Below, piece by piece: positions 17,261 through 25,393 of a stretch of 64,000 bases of DNA. This DNA comes from an uncultured Kordiimonas sp. (GTDB lineage: Bacteria > Pseudomonadota > Alphaproteobacteria > Sphingomonadales > Kordiimonadaceae), in the NCBI GenBank assembly GCA_947503575.1, contig CANNDZ010000003.1:95100-159099 (forward strand), written 5' to 3'. A program made the translations under genes and the position numbers. The number at the start of each line of letters is the position of its first letter. The stretch's first letter is position 1. The notes under the pieces were generated by a model. It had not been told where the DNA came from, did no database searches, and saw only the letters and a program-made list of their open reading frames with translations.

Positions 17261-18379
17261 TTACCCAACTTTGTCCAGTTCTTCGATAGCTTCCTGATAC
17301 GCACTGTCGCGTTGCCACACCTGCAACGCACCGCGCGCGTTTGCTTCTGTAGTGGCATCAAAAAGCTCCAGAATTTCTTTGATGACGCCCGGCGACTTTG
17401 GGGCACCCCCTTCGCGCGCCTGCACCACCAGCAAATAAATGCTGGTGAACTGCGCCCGTTCCACGCCAACTGCTTTGGCAAGAATGGCAAAACTCTCGCC
17501 CCCCTTGTCAGAAAAGATGCGCCAGGCCGTCCGAAAATTAATGCCGCCAAGCTCTGCCATACCGGCAACGAAAACAGCAACGCGCTGTTGCCGCAGCGCA
17601 TTCAGAAGAAACTGAATTGTCAATTCGCCGCTTTCTGAAAGACGGCGAACCAACTGCTGCGCTTTTACATAAGAACTTTGTTCAGTGTGCTGATCAACCA
17701 TTGCCGCGTTTGCCGCACGCCGAACCGCACGCTCGAAAACCAACGGGTCTACATCAAAGTTGCTGAGAATATTTTTGCGTAGAGCAGCAGAAACCCACCA
17801 ATACATGCGATATGCCAGATCGCCCGGCAGATCAGAACGCCTTAAAAGTGGCTCCTGAAAACGATCAACACGCCGGGACTCAGCAACCAGATATTCCATC
17901 GCCCTTTTACTAACAACAGCATCATGATTATTCAGCAAAGCTTCGATAACATCTTCGTTGCCGAACTCAACCAGTGCATTGCTTACACTTTCAGAAACTT
18001 CGTCACGCATCGCAATAGCCATGCGATGCTCATCCGTCCGCATCCGTATAATTTCGATCAGGTTTGGATCTTTGAGCAAAGAGCTCTTCTCGAGAAGCGG
18101 CCGCGCTATTTCTGCATCATCATTAGCCAGTTGGTTGACAATATCCGGCAGGTCAATATCGCCATGAGCGAGCGCCTGGGACAATTCTTTCTTTATATCG
18201 GCTTCAACCTGGGAGACCAATTTACCGAGGATGTCGGACATCAGGGCGCGTTCATGTTCGCTTAGTCGACCGTCGTCGGAGAGAAACAAGTCAGTAATAT
18301 TCTCGACCAAGCGCGCGCGCGCCTCGCCTGACTTATCCTTCGCCAACAGCAACAGCTCCTGAAGCTCTTTGCTGACCAC
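17261..18379 (-). CDS. DUF2336 domain protein
   Basis: This 372-residue, mostly helical protein matches the DUF2336 family of alphaproteobacteria (helical-repeat architecture, ARLVENITDLF near the start). Members often occur beside two-component genes, but their biochemical role is not established. The chosen start is GTG at 18379 because a perfect GGAGGG ribosome site (18386-18391) sits six bases upstream. An ATG at 18460 would add 27 residues without a ribosome site. The PAS histidine kinase follows, suggesting this protein modulates or is controlled by that kinase. Confidence 0.8.
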   Translation of the reverse strand: MVSKELQELLLLAKDKSGEARARLVENITDLFLSDDGRLSEHERALMSDILGKLVSQVEADIKKELSQALAHGDIDLPDIVNQLANDDAEIARPLLEKSSLLKDPNLIEIIRMRTDEHRMAIAMRDEVSESVSNALVEFGNEDVIEALLNNHDAVVSKRAMEYLVAESRRVDRFQEPLLRRSDLPGDLAYRMYWWVSAALRKNILSNFDVDPLVFERAVRRAANAAMVDQHTEQSSYVKAQQLVRRLSESGELTIQFLLNALRQQRVAVFVAGMAELGGINFRTAWRIFSDKGGESFAILAKAVGVERAQFTSIYLLVVQAREGGAPKSPGVIKEILELFDATTEANARGALQVWQRDSAYQEAIEELDKVG

Positions 18380-18680
18380 CTGACACCCTCCAGCGTCGTT
18401 TTCGAGCACTGACTTTGTCTCCAGTGCGAATCGAAAACGAATTTGTCCCAAAATTCGCAACTTTAAGAATACAGATTCAATTCAAGGAATCAATACCTTA
18501 GCGAAACAGGTGGAATTAGGACTCCTCTAAGGTTGTGTAATTGTCGCAAAAAACACTACATATCGAATCGCAACGAATCAGAGAGTCTATATATAGAGCT
18601 TCAGCTTAGGATAGATTTTGAAATAAAATATATTGAAAGGCACATAAAACAGCGTTTTGGCTTTCAAACTGGATGCAAAT
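18380..18680. other. AT-rich intergenic region
   Basis: These 300 bases separate the DUF2336 gene start from the flavin reductase stop. The sequence is clearly AT-richer than its neighbours from about 18460. It contains a 7-base inverted repeat (ACCTTAG at 18495-18501, CTAAGGT at 18527-18533) and the GGAGGG site for DUF2336. I see no convincing gene, and no promoter could be fixed. Confidence 0.5.
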
Positions 18681-19181
18681 TTACAGCAAACCAGTCAATT
18701 GCGCCCAATTGCCATCCACGTAGCACAAAGGGGAATAGTCCCCCGCATCGGAGACTTTAATGGTCGTGATACGGCCTATAACTATCCCATGACTGCCAAC
18801 ATCCATGATGTTTTCAACATCACAGCCAAAGCTAACGAGCGCATCAGACAGAAACGGGGCACCCTCGTCATCCGCTGTCCAGTCGGCGCTATTAAAACGC
18901 TCTGTTTCAGGCTCACCGTCCATTCCAGCGAACCGCATGGCCAAATCTTTATGCTGAATGCCAAGAACATTGACCGCAAGCTTACGGCCTTTTGAGATCG
19001 TCTCAAATGTTACACCTTGCTGGTTAACGCATGCCAGCAATCTTGGGGGCTCTGCCGACAGCGACGTAACAGCTGTCGCGGTAAGCCCCGCCCACACACC
19101 GCCATTGGAGGCAGTAACAATGTTGACGGCACCGCCAAGCCTGCGCATCCCCTGTCTGAATTGATCGGCACTTATGGTCAT
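18681..19181 (-). CDS. Flavin reductase-like protein
   Basis: This 166-residue FMN-binding split-barrel protein matches the flavin reductase family. Family features are FRQGMRRLGGAVNIVTA at the start, GLTATAVTSLSAEPPRLLACVN (flavin-binding) and the FAVNVLG-like segment (LAVNVLGIQHKDLAMRF). Such proteins supply reduced FMN/FAD to two-component monooxygenases. No monooxygenase gene is adjacent, so the partner is unknown. It appears monocistronic. Confidence 0.85.
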   Translation of the reverse strand: MTISADQFRQGMRRLGGAVNIVTASNGGVWAGLTATAVTSLSAEPPRLLACVNQQGVTFETISKGRKLAVNVLGIQHKDLAMRFAGMDGEPETERFNSADWTADDEGAPFLSDALVSFGCDVENIMDVGSHGIVIGRITTIKVSDAGDYSPLCYVDGNWAQLTGLL

Positions 19182-19343
19182 AAAAGCATCGCCTGAAAAT
19201 CACTTGATATATATTGGCATGTGACAAAACCAACCCGGGGCCATGTGTCTGACCCCATCAAAACGTTGGCTCACTCTAGTCAAACAACGCCCAAAAGCAA
19301 CGGCAATATAGTCTTTACATCAGTGAGAACCAGTGGGCCAGGG

Positions 19344-20264
19344 TTACAGGAAACGTAGCAGGGTCAATTGATTGAGAGAACTGATCGCCTGATAGGATGC
19401 TTCAAGCGCAATCTGGTCATTATTCAATCGGGTAACAGCCTCAGCGATATTCACATCTTCCATGTCAGAGATGAACGTCTCCAGAAACAGCACTGAGTCA
19501 ACATGCTGCTGGTCGACCACTTCTAATCGCTCAAAAGAAAGCCCATTTGAAACGTGATCACGACGAAGATCATCAATAGCGCTTGTGAGGGTTTGCAGGG
19601 AAGCCTGCAGAAAGTTGAACTGTGTCTGATCAATTTCACCCTCAAACGGTGTTAATTGGTGCTGGTCATACAACGCTTTCAGCTCATCAAAAATTCCGGT
19701 CGCCAAATCGCTGGCCAGAAGACCGAATTTCAAGCTCACGCCGTCTGCGATACGGGCTTCAAAAGCAATTGCCGCATTATCAAAGACGTCTGCTGTTGTT
19801 GGGGCAGCGGACAATTCTGCAAGCGTGCTGACGTTAACCGGCTGCGTACCGGTTTCAGCACCTGAAAACAGGTATGTTCCATCAAAATTTGTATTTAACG
19901 AATTCACCGTGAAGCGAAATGTCTGCTCAATCAATTCGTCAAAACCGCGCGCCTGGCCATTTGCCAGCATGGTCTGAATGTTACTCTTCAAATCTTCCAT
20001 GCCGTCCAGCACACCACCGATCTGGACGTCGTTAGCATCCAGCTTACCCCTTATGGTATCGATGGTTTGCTGATAGGTTTCGATACGAGACTTGAACGAA
20101 CGTGCGCCCAATATGGTGCCAGTTTCACCGGCAAGTCCCTTGAAATCATCTGCTTTTTTACCAGTTGATACTTGTCGCTGGGAGTCAAATAATTCTGACT
20201 GGTTGTTCATGATGCTGCGTACAAGCAACTGTTGCTGACCGAAACTGGAAACTCTACCAACCAT
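19344..20264 (-). CDS. flgL: Flagellar hook-filament junction protein FlgL
   Basis: FlgL (HAP3) joins the flagellar hook to the filament. It is exported through the flagellar secretion system. The 306-residue protein has flagellin-like termini: MVGRVSSFGQQQLLVRSIMNNQSELFDSQRQVSTGK at the N-end and an EAVTRLNNDQIALEASYQAISSLNQLTLLRFL C-terminal helix. A GGAG ribosome site precedes the ATG. It lies 11 bases after flgK in the same operon, presumably transcribed from the sigma-54 promoter upstream of flgK. Confidence 0.93.
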   Translation of the reverse strand: MVGRVSSFGQQQLLVRSIMNNQSELFDSQRQVSTGKKADDFKGLAGETGTILGARSFKSRIETYQQTIDTIRGKLDANDVQIGGVLDGMEDLKSNIQTMLANGQARGFDELIEQTFRFTVNSLNTNFDGTYLFSGAETGTQPVNVSTLAELSAAPTTADVFDNAAIAFEARIADGVSLKFGLLASDLATGIFDELKALYDQHQLTPFEGEIDQTQFNFLQASLQTLTSAIDDLRRDHVSNGLSFERLEVVDQQHVDSVLFLETFISDMEDVNIAEAVTRLNNDQIALEASYQAISSLNQLTLLRFL

Positions 20265-20275
20265 TTTTCAGCTCC

Positions 20276-22390
20276 TTAAACCGCATTCAGGAGCGAGTCA
20301 TAGAGCTCCTGTACACTAGATAAAATACGTGCCGCTGCATTGTAGGCGTTTTGATAAACCACAAGGTTTGCCAACTCTTCATCCATATTAACGCCTGAAA
20401 TATCTGAATTGCGCTGAAACACTTCCTGCTGCAGGGCAAGATTGTCTTCTTCAAAATTTTCGGCGCGCTGCGCCATCAGTCCTGCATTTCCAAGAATACG
20501 GCCTACGTATTGGGACAAAGTCACATTGCCGGACCGTAGTTCCCCTGCTGACTCGAAGGTGACCAGCGATGTCTCCAGGCTCTGCAGCGCCAACGCACCA
20601 CGCTGATCGCCAGACGTCAGCGCAACAGTACCGACACCGGCAGTAGAATCAAAAGAGCCAAGCGCAAGCATATTAGGGTCATCCTGAATATCGCTGCGCA
20701 CCTGCAGGTTTCTGGCAGCGTCAACAGTGAACGTATCACCGATACCAAAAATGCGGGTAAAACTCAGGCCCGTGCTGCCCGCTTCTGTTGTGTCCGATTG
20801 AACCTTCAGGGAAACATCTTCAAACCCGGAATTCGCGTTGATGTTCAATTCGCCGTTACTACCCAACGAAAAGGTATAATACGCGCCAAGCCCGGAAACG
20901 CTGTTTAACTCCGTTATCATATCGGCGTAGGTGGTGCCTGTTGTTGTGACAGAAACTGTGTCCAGTTCACTACCATCGCTATTCACCACCTGAAAACTGA
21001 TCGTGCCGCCTACGTTGAGGGTGTGGTCTTCTGTACCATCAAGGCCGGTTTCATATATGCCAGGCCTGTCAGCTTCAATCAGGTTGTTCATGCCAAAAAA
21101 GTGGCTGAAACCACGTCCAGCTCGTTCGCTGGGTGTGTTGGCATCATCCGAAATGACCACACCATGGTTTGAGTTTGTCGCGGTAAAACTCATAACGCCG
21201 TTGGTCAGTGAGAGGGTGCCATTACCGCCAAGCGCTGTATTCACCTGTGCAACAAGCGCATCATAGTCTGCTGGAGGCGCTGCATCAAAATCTACAACTG
21301 TGGAACTAACCAGTTGGTTTTGCTCGTCAACAATAGCAAAGGAAACAACACCACTAAAGTTGGTCGCGTGCGCGCCGTCAACGAATGTTTCTACACCCGT
21401 CAGGGTATTGGCAGGCGGCACCGCCACAAACTGGTTTTGAATGCCGTTAAATTCGTCCGCCATCCGTGCCGAAAGTTCGCCGATGGAAAGCGAAAGGTCA
21501 ACAAGCTGACGATCTCTCATTTCTGTCAGACCCGCCAACCGGCCTGACCTTATGTTGCGGGCAAGGTCAACATCCGTGGAGATAGGCTCGAGCGTTTGGT
21601 CGTCCACACGGTTAATGGTAACCGCCGGAAAGAAAGTGCCAGAAGTAACAATTCCTGGGGCATTATAGGTCAACTGCCCAAGCCCACTATCAACAAGTGG
21701 ATAGCCGGACTGTGTCGTCACCGTTACCTGTCCGGTGTCACTGCGGCTGACACGAATATCAATAAGTTCACTAAGCTTGGACAAGGAGTCGGCGAGCTGC
21801 CCTTCAAGGCCACCGGTTTCCTCGCCCAGCGCGCCTTGACGCACCAACAAGGGGTTAAGCGAATGCACCCGCTGTAATTCTTCATTGATCGCATCAACGG
21901 TCTCAGACATTTGCTGACTGGCTTCGGACCGCAGGTTTTGGATTTGCACCTGTATCTCTGCAACCTGATCCAGAAAACTCTGTAGCTCGTTAATCGTTTG
22001 CTGTCGGCGCAAAACGTCCGCTGGATTAAGGGTCAGATCAGCGACAGAGCCAAAAAACTGATCAAGACGCGCGGCCAGGGAACTGTCGGATGCCGGGTCG
22101 CCAAGAATGCCCTGGAAGCGATCATGAAACTCGCGCTGCGCCGAAAATTCTTCTGTGTTGGAAACAGAAGTGCGAAGCGCCGTTTCCAAAAACTGGTCAA
22201 CAACGCGCTCAATAGACGCAATATTCACACCAGCCGAGGTTCCCTGTACAACAGCAGCCTCTGTGTTCACACGGACACGAGCATAATTCTCGGTGTTCAC
22301 ATTCGCGATGTTATTAGACGTAACACGGATCGCCTGCTGGTTAGTAAACAGGCCGGATAGCGACGTTGAGATAATGTTGTTAAGCGACAT
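20276..22390 (-). CDS. flgK: Flagellar hook-associated protein 1 FlgK
   Basis: FlgK (HAP1) forms the first junction ring between hook and filament. The 704-residue protein has the conserved N-terminus (MSLNNIISTSLSGLFTNQQAIRVTSNNIANVNTENYARV) and a C-terminal helix ending in GVNMDEELANLVVYQNAYNAAARILSSVQELYDSLLNAV. The ATG at 22390 is preceded by an ATGAGG ribosome site; upstream ATGs at 22402-22405 lack one. The start codon overlaps the end of a possible 57-codon leader frame. flgL follows directly; no other flagellar structural gene is adjacent. Confidence 0.95.
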   Translation of the reverse strand: MSLNNIISTSLSGLFTNQQAIRVTSNNIANVNTENYARVRVNTEAAVVQGTSAGVNIASIERVVDQFLETALRTSVSNTEEFSAQREFHDRFQGILGDPASDSSLAARLDQFFGSVADLTLNPADVLRRQQTINELQSFLDQVAEIQVQIQNLRSEASQQMSETVDAINEELQRVHSLNPLLVRQGALGEETGGLEGQLADSLSKLSELIDIRVSRSDTGQVTVTTQSGYPLVDSGLGQLTYNAPGIVTSGTFFPAVTINRVDDQTLEPISTDVDLARNIRSGRLAGLTEMRDRQLVDLSLSIGELSARMADEFNGIQNQFVAVPPANTLTGVETFVDGAHATNFSGVVSFAIVDEQNQLVSSTVVDFDAAPPADYDALVAQVNTALGGNGTLSLTNGVMSFTATNSNHGVVISDDANTPSERAGRGFSHFFGMNNLIEADRPGIYETGLDGTEDHTLNVGGTISFQVVNSDGSELDTVSVTTTGTTYADMITELNSVSGLGAYYTFSLGSNGELNINANSGFEDVSLKVQSDTTEAGSTGLSFTRIFGIGDTFTVDAARNLQVRSDIQDDPNMLALGSFDSTAGVGTVALTSGDQRGALALQSLETSLVTFESAGELRSGNVTLSQYVGRILGNAGLMAQRAENFEEDNLALQQEVFQRNSDISGVNMDEELANLVVYQNAYNAAARILSSVQELYDSLLNAV

Positions 22391-22553
22391 GATCAGCCTC
22401 ATCATTTCTCACGGTGCGAACGGCAGCAATTGCCGAACAAGGCTGAATGAATGGCATAGTCAACGTGTCCAGCTTTTGGGCGCGATAAAAGCTCCGCTGA
22501 CTAACGAACGATAATTTCGTCATTATATTCAATGCTTTAGTAGCTTCGCTCAT
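22380..22553 (-). CDS. Possible leader peptide overlapping the flgK start
   Basis: This 57-codon frame starts at an ATG (22553) with GGAGA about ten bases upstream. It ends with TAA at 22380, inside the first codons of flgK in another frame. It would be the first coding unit of a transcript started at the sigma-54 promoter (22606-22621). The peptide shows no recognisable domain. It could be a translational-coupling leader or a chance frame in the 5' untranslated region. Confidence 0.28.
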   Translation of the reverse strand: MSEATKALNIMTKLSFVSQRSFYRAQKLDTLTMPFIQPCSAIAAVRTVRNDEADHVA

Positions 22554-22605
22554 ATGCCTTGTGTCTCCGGCCTGCCAGTGGGGCAAGCATATTCAACGCT
22601 AAATA

Positions 22606-22621
22606 AGCAAAGCGTGTGCCA
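22606..22621 (-). promoter_or_regulatory. Sigma-54 promoter of flgKL
   Basis: On the minus strand the sequence reads TGGCAC-ACGCT-TTGCT, matching the -24/-12 sigma-54 consensus TGGCAC-N5-TTGCW with correct spacing. Transcription would begin near 22595, about 200 bases before flgK. Sigma-54 control of late flagellar genes is well known in alphaproteobacteria such as Caulobacter, which fits the operon. Confidence 0.8.
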
Positions 22622-22705
22622 AACATGCGCAGCATAGGATTTACCGCAAAATCACAGGGCATCGCTTTAAAAAGACCAAAAACTGATCGGCACCCCAGTT
22701 TTATG

Positions 22706-22733
22706 TTTGCTACTCGCGCACTACGTGTATAAT
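22706..22733 (+). promoter_or_regulatory. Housekeeping promoter of the S24 peptidase gene
   Basis: A perfect -10 TATAAT (22728-22733) lies 16 bases after a weak -35 TTTGCT (22706-22711). Transcription would start near 22740, giving a very short leader to the ATG at 22755. The SOS-type box immediately downstream would block this promoter when bound. Confidence 0.6.
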
Positions 22734-22734
22734 A

Positions 22735-22749
22735 GAACAAAAGGAGAAC
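22735..22749 (+). promoter_or_regulatory. SOS (LexA) box, GAAC-N7-GAAC
   Basis: GAAC at 22735-22738 and GAAC at 22746-22749 are separated by exactly seven bases. This is the direct-repeat operator recognised by alphaproteobacterial LexA (GTTC-N7-GTTC read on the other strand). It sits between the -10 element and the start codon and contains the AAGGAG ribosome site. Its position is ideal for repression of the S24 peptidase gene. Confidence 0.65.
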
Positions 22750-22754
22750 ATTTG

Positions 22755-23285
22755 ATGACAGAAACAATCCCTGATTTCACGAGTGTGGTGGTTGAAAGCT
22801 TGGTTGACCCCGTACTATTCGACAGTAAAGGCGCGAACGGTGGGTACCGCTCAATCAAGAAACGGCCAGCCCACACTGGTTCCAGTTCACAGGCCTTCAG
22901 CAAAGACCGTAACTTGCCAGTGCGCGGACGTGCACAAGGCGGCAGCGATGGCAACTTTGTCATTGAAGAACATCCGATAGACTGGACCTTTTGTCCGGCT
23001 GACCTTCAGGGCGTAAACGATGCTTTCTCTGTGTTTGTCAGCGGTGACTCGATGGTGCCAAAATACAAAAATGGCGATCTGGTGTATGTACACCCAACTA
23101 AATCGGTTATGAAGTCTCGGTTTGTTTTGGTCGAAACCACAGAACATCGTGGCTTCATAAAGCAGTTTATCGGTTGGCAGGAAAATAACCTGATCGTACG
23201 CCAGTTTAACCCGACAAAAGACATTGCTATTCCTAAACAGGATGTTTTGCGCGTTATGCTGGTTATCGGAAGCCTGGATTGTTGA
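22755..23285 (+). CDS. S24 (LexA/UmuD-fold) peptidase without DNA-binding domain
   Basis: This 176-residue protein has its C-terminal two thirds forming an S24 serine-lysine autoprotease. A cleavage-site-like segment LPVRGRAQGG lies at 54-63, the nucleophile Ser99 is in FVSGDSMVPKYKNGDLVYV, and the general base is probably Lys136 in GFIKQFIGW. The first 45 residues show no helix-turn-helix, unlike LexA or CI-type repressors. This layout resembles UmuD, but no umuC or other polymerase gene is adjacent. The ATG at 22755 follows AAGGAGA; upstream starts are unlikely. The promoter carries a LexA-type box, so the gene is probably DNA-damage inducible. Confidence 0.82.
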   Translation: MTETIPDFTSVVVESLVDPVLFDSKGANGGYRSIKKRPAHTGSSSQAFSKDRNLPVRGRAQGGSDGNFVIEEHPIDWTFCPADLQGVNDAFSVFVSGDSMVPKYKNGDLVYVHPTKSVMKSRFVLVETTEHRGFIKQFIGWQENNLIVRQFNPTKDIAIPKQDVLRVMLVIGSLDC

Positions 23286-23357
23286 TCAAAGTCAGCGCTG
23301 CTCTCTGTCAAAATTGCAGCATGCATACATTCAAATACTGAAGGGGGCTAATTCTGA

Positions 23358-23445
23358 TGGTACCCGCGGCCGGACTCGAACCGGCACGGCCACAAGGGCC
23401 TCAAGATTTTAAGTCTTGTATGTCTACCAATTCCATCACGCGGGC
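23358..23445 (-). tRNA. tRNA-Leu (anticodon UAA)
   Basis: The gene folds as a class II tRNA of 88 bases including an encoded CCA (23358-23360). The acceptor stem is GCCCGCG with CGCGGGT. The anticodon stem is CAAGA/TCTTG (23414-23418 with 23402-23406) around the loop CTTAAAA, with the TAA anticodon at 23409-23411. A long variable arm (GAGGCCCTTGTGGCC region) and a GGTTCGAGTCC T-arm are present. The long variable arm and anticodon identify leucine. Confidence 0.96.
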
Positions 23446-23566
23446 ACGGTCAGGACATGTCATAAAGACATTGCGCGTTATAAAGCACTGTCGTCTGAAT
23501 ACAATGCTGAATTGACATCTTTAATGCACTCGTGCCGCCCTACCCTGTTGGCGGATATATCTTTGG

Positions 23567-24310
23567 TCAGACGTCTTCAAATAAATAACCAGCTTCTGTA
23601 CAGAAGTTACGTAGGCTTTCCAGCGCAACATCAATTTTCTGCATTTCCGTTGACCTCACCACAATCTGCGTACCGACAGAACCGTTGCGGAAAAACGGAT
23701 AGCTGCCCAGACTAACACCTTCATGTGTATTTTGTATCTCGCCCAGGGCGGTTGCCATTTTGCTTTCGGGGGCATGAATGGTTAGTGCCCGGGATAAAAC
23801 GGTACGCCCTGTTCGCAGGCGCGGCCGCAGAGTTTCCAGCATGGCTTGCATAATCTTTGGCACACCTGCCATCACAAACACATTTTCGACCTGAAACCCC
23901 GGCGCAATAGATACAGGATTATCAATTAAATCAGCACCCTTAGGCGTATGGGCCATCCTTTGGCGGGCATCCGTAAAATCTGCGCTGCCGTAATGGTCCT
24001 CTAGCCGCTGAAATGCTTCTGGATGAATGGTCAGGGGTAAACCAAAAGCAGCAGCTATACATTCTGCTGTAATATCATCATGTGTTGGCCCTATTCCCCC
24101 AGTGGTAAACACATAATCATGTGTGATTCTCAGCGCATTGACCGCATCAACAATCACGGTGTGCACATCGGGAACGACGCGCACTTCAATCAGCTGAATA
24201 CCAGCTTCATTCAACCATTCCGCCAGATACGGCAAGTTTTTGTCATGGGTACGCCCTGAAAGAATTTCATCACCGATGATCAACAATGCGGCGTTAATGT
24301 CCTGGGTCAT
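23567..24310 (-). CDS. CinA-like molybdopterin-binding domain protein
   Basis: This 247-residue protein matches the N-terminal (MoCF-biosynthesis-fold) domain of CinA/competence-damage-inducible proteins. Features are LIIGDEILSGRTHDKNLPYLAEWL, VFTTGGIGPTHDDITAECIA and the VFVMAGVPKIMQAML motif. The C-terminal nicotinamide-nucleotide amidase domain of full CinA is absent, as in many alphaproteobacterial members. Related proteins hydrolyse ADP-ribose or related pyrophosphates; the function here is not proven. It lies beside the tRNA-Leu gene and is divergent from the putative glycosyltransferase. Confidence 0.85.
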   Translation of the reverse strand: MTQDINAALLIIGDEILSGRTHDKNLPYLAEWLNEAGIQLIEVRVVPDVHTVIVDAVNALRITHDYVFTTGGIGPTHDDITAECIAAAFGLPLTIHPEAFQRLEDHYGSADFTDARQRMAHTPKGADLIDNPVSIAPGFQVENVFVMAGVPKIMQAMLETLRPRLRTGRTVLSRALTIHAPESKMATALGEIQNTHEGVSLGSYPFFRNGSVGTQIVVRSTEMQKIDVALESLRNFCTEAGYLFEDV

Positions 24311-24514
24311 AAGGTGAAAAGCCTTGCGATAGCGTAAATTGCAGGTTGCACTATAGTGTTGCTTTAAGCGAAGGTATAGCCATTCGTTTTGTGGAAGCTA
24401 GGGAGATTTTTTTGTGCATATGTGCACCACCTGCAAACGGCTTCCAGACCTTTGGGGCAACGCCTTTTTCACAAGTAAACAAACGTATCTGATCGCGTGA
24501 CGGAAACCGGTAAT

Positions 24515-25390
24515 ATGAAGCTTGGCATCGCGTGCGTTTATTTCTTCCGGGAAGAAGACGAATGGATAATGGATCTTCAATTGGACTTTATCAAAAAGTC
24601 CAGCTCCGACATCGATTTCACGGTCTACGCGGCAGCAAACCGACTGCAACCCCAGTTGAAGAAACGCCTGGCCAGTCATTCTTTTGTCAAAATCATTGAC
24701 TTGCCGTCGTTTGAAGGACACGGCGGCCAGGAACACAGCCACTTCCTTAGTCTGCTTATAGAGTGTGCAAAAGAAGACGGATGCTCCCATATCTGCACGC
24801 TGGACTGTGACAGTTTCCCGGTTCGGCAAGGCTGGGCCAGTGACATTGCCAAAAAAATGTCTCCTAACTTCAGAGTGGCAAGTGTATTCCGCGCAGAAAA
24901 TGACGATACCGATTTGCCACATCCATGCGGTACGTTCATGGAAGCCACTGTCCTTGATGACGTGAGCGTGGAGTTTTGGCCAAACGAAACCCTTCGGATG
25001 TCGCCAGACTTCAAACGCTATATTGCGGAAACAAACCAACGGATTGATACCGGCGTGGGGCTTGGTTATGCATTGTGGAAAGCGGGTATTCCCTGGCTGC
25101 GTCTAATGCGGTCTAATTCTCTTGATATGCATTTCATGATGGCTGGCATATACGACGATGTATTTTTCCATCTGGGCGCGTCATCGCGGGCACCAACTTT
25201 CAATAAAGATTATCAAAGTCGTTTAAGTTTGCGGTTCTTCGTCGCGACGAAAACCATACCCGTTTTTTGGCGCCTGGGACGTCGGATTGAAAACGATTAT
25301 ATCGCAAAGAACAGAGTGCTCGCGAAAGAAATACAGAACCAATTGCAAAATGATGCCGATGGCTTCATCAATCGTCTGCGCAAAGGCTAA
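24515..25390 (+). CDS. Putative GT-A-fold glycosyltransferase
   Basis: This is a 291-residue protein of uncertain family. It has an N-terminal alternating strand-helix pattern, then HICTLDCDSFPV, a DxD-like metal/sugar-nucleotide motif at about residue 100, and a late FHLGASSR histidine that could be the third ligand seen in GT-A enzymes. No signal peptide or membrane helix is present. An in-frame GTG at 24497 would add six residues; neither start has a strong ribosome site. It stands alone between cinA-like and PAS_5 genes, so no polysaccharide cluster supports the assignment. Fold inferred from motifs only. Confidence 0.5.
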   Translation: MKLGIACVYFFREEDEWIMDLQLDFIKKSSSDIDFTVYAAANRLQPQLKKRLASHSFVKIIDLPSFEGHGGQEHSHFLSLLIECAKEDGCSHICTLDCDSFPVRQGWASDIAKKMSPNFRVASVFRAENDDTDLPHPCGTFMEATVLDDVSVEFWPNETLRMSPDFKRYIAETNQRIDTGVGLGYALWKAGIPWLRLMRSNSLDMHFMMAGIYDDVFFHLGASSRAPTFNKDYQSRLSLRFFVATKTIPVFWRLGRRIENDYIAKNRVLAKEIQNQLQNDADGFINRLRKG

Positions 25391-25393
25391 GGG

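Noticed and set aside
24398..25039. A 213-codon minus-strand open frame opposite the putative glycosyltransferase
   Set aside because: The plus-strand protein has ordered motifs (LDCDSF, HLGASS) and ends exactly before the convergent PAS_5 stop; the minus frame has odd composition and no motif.
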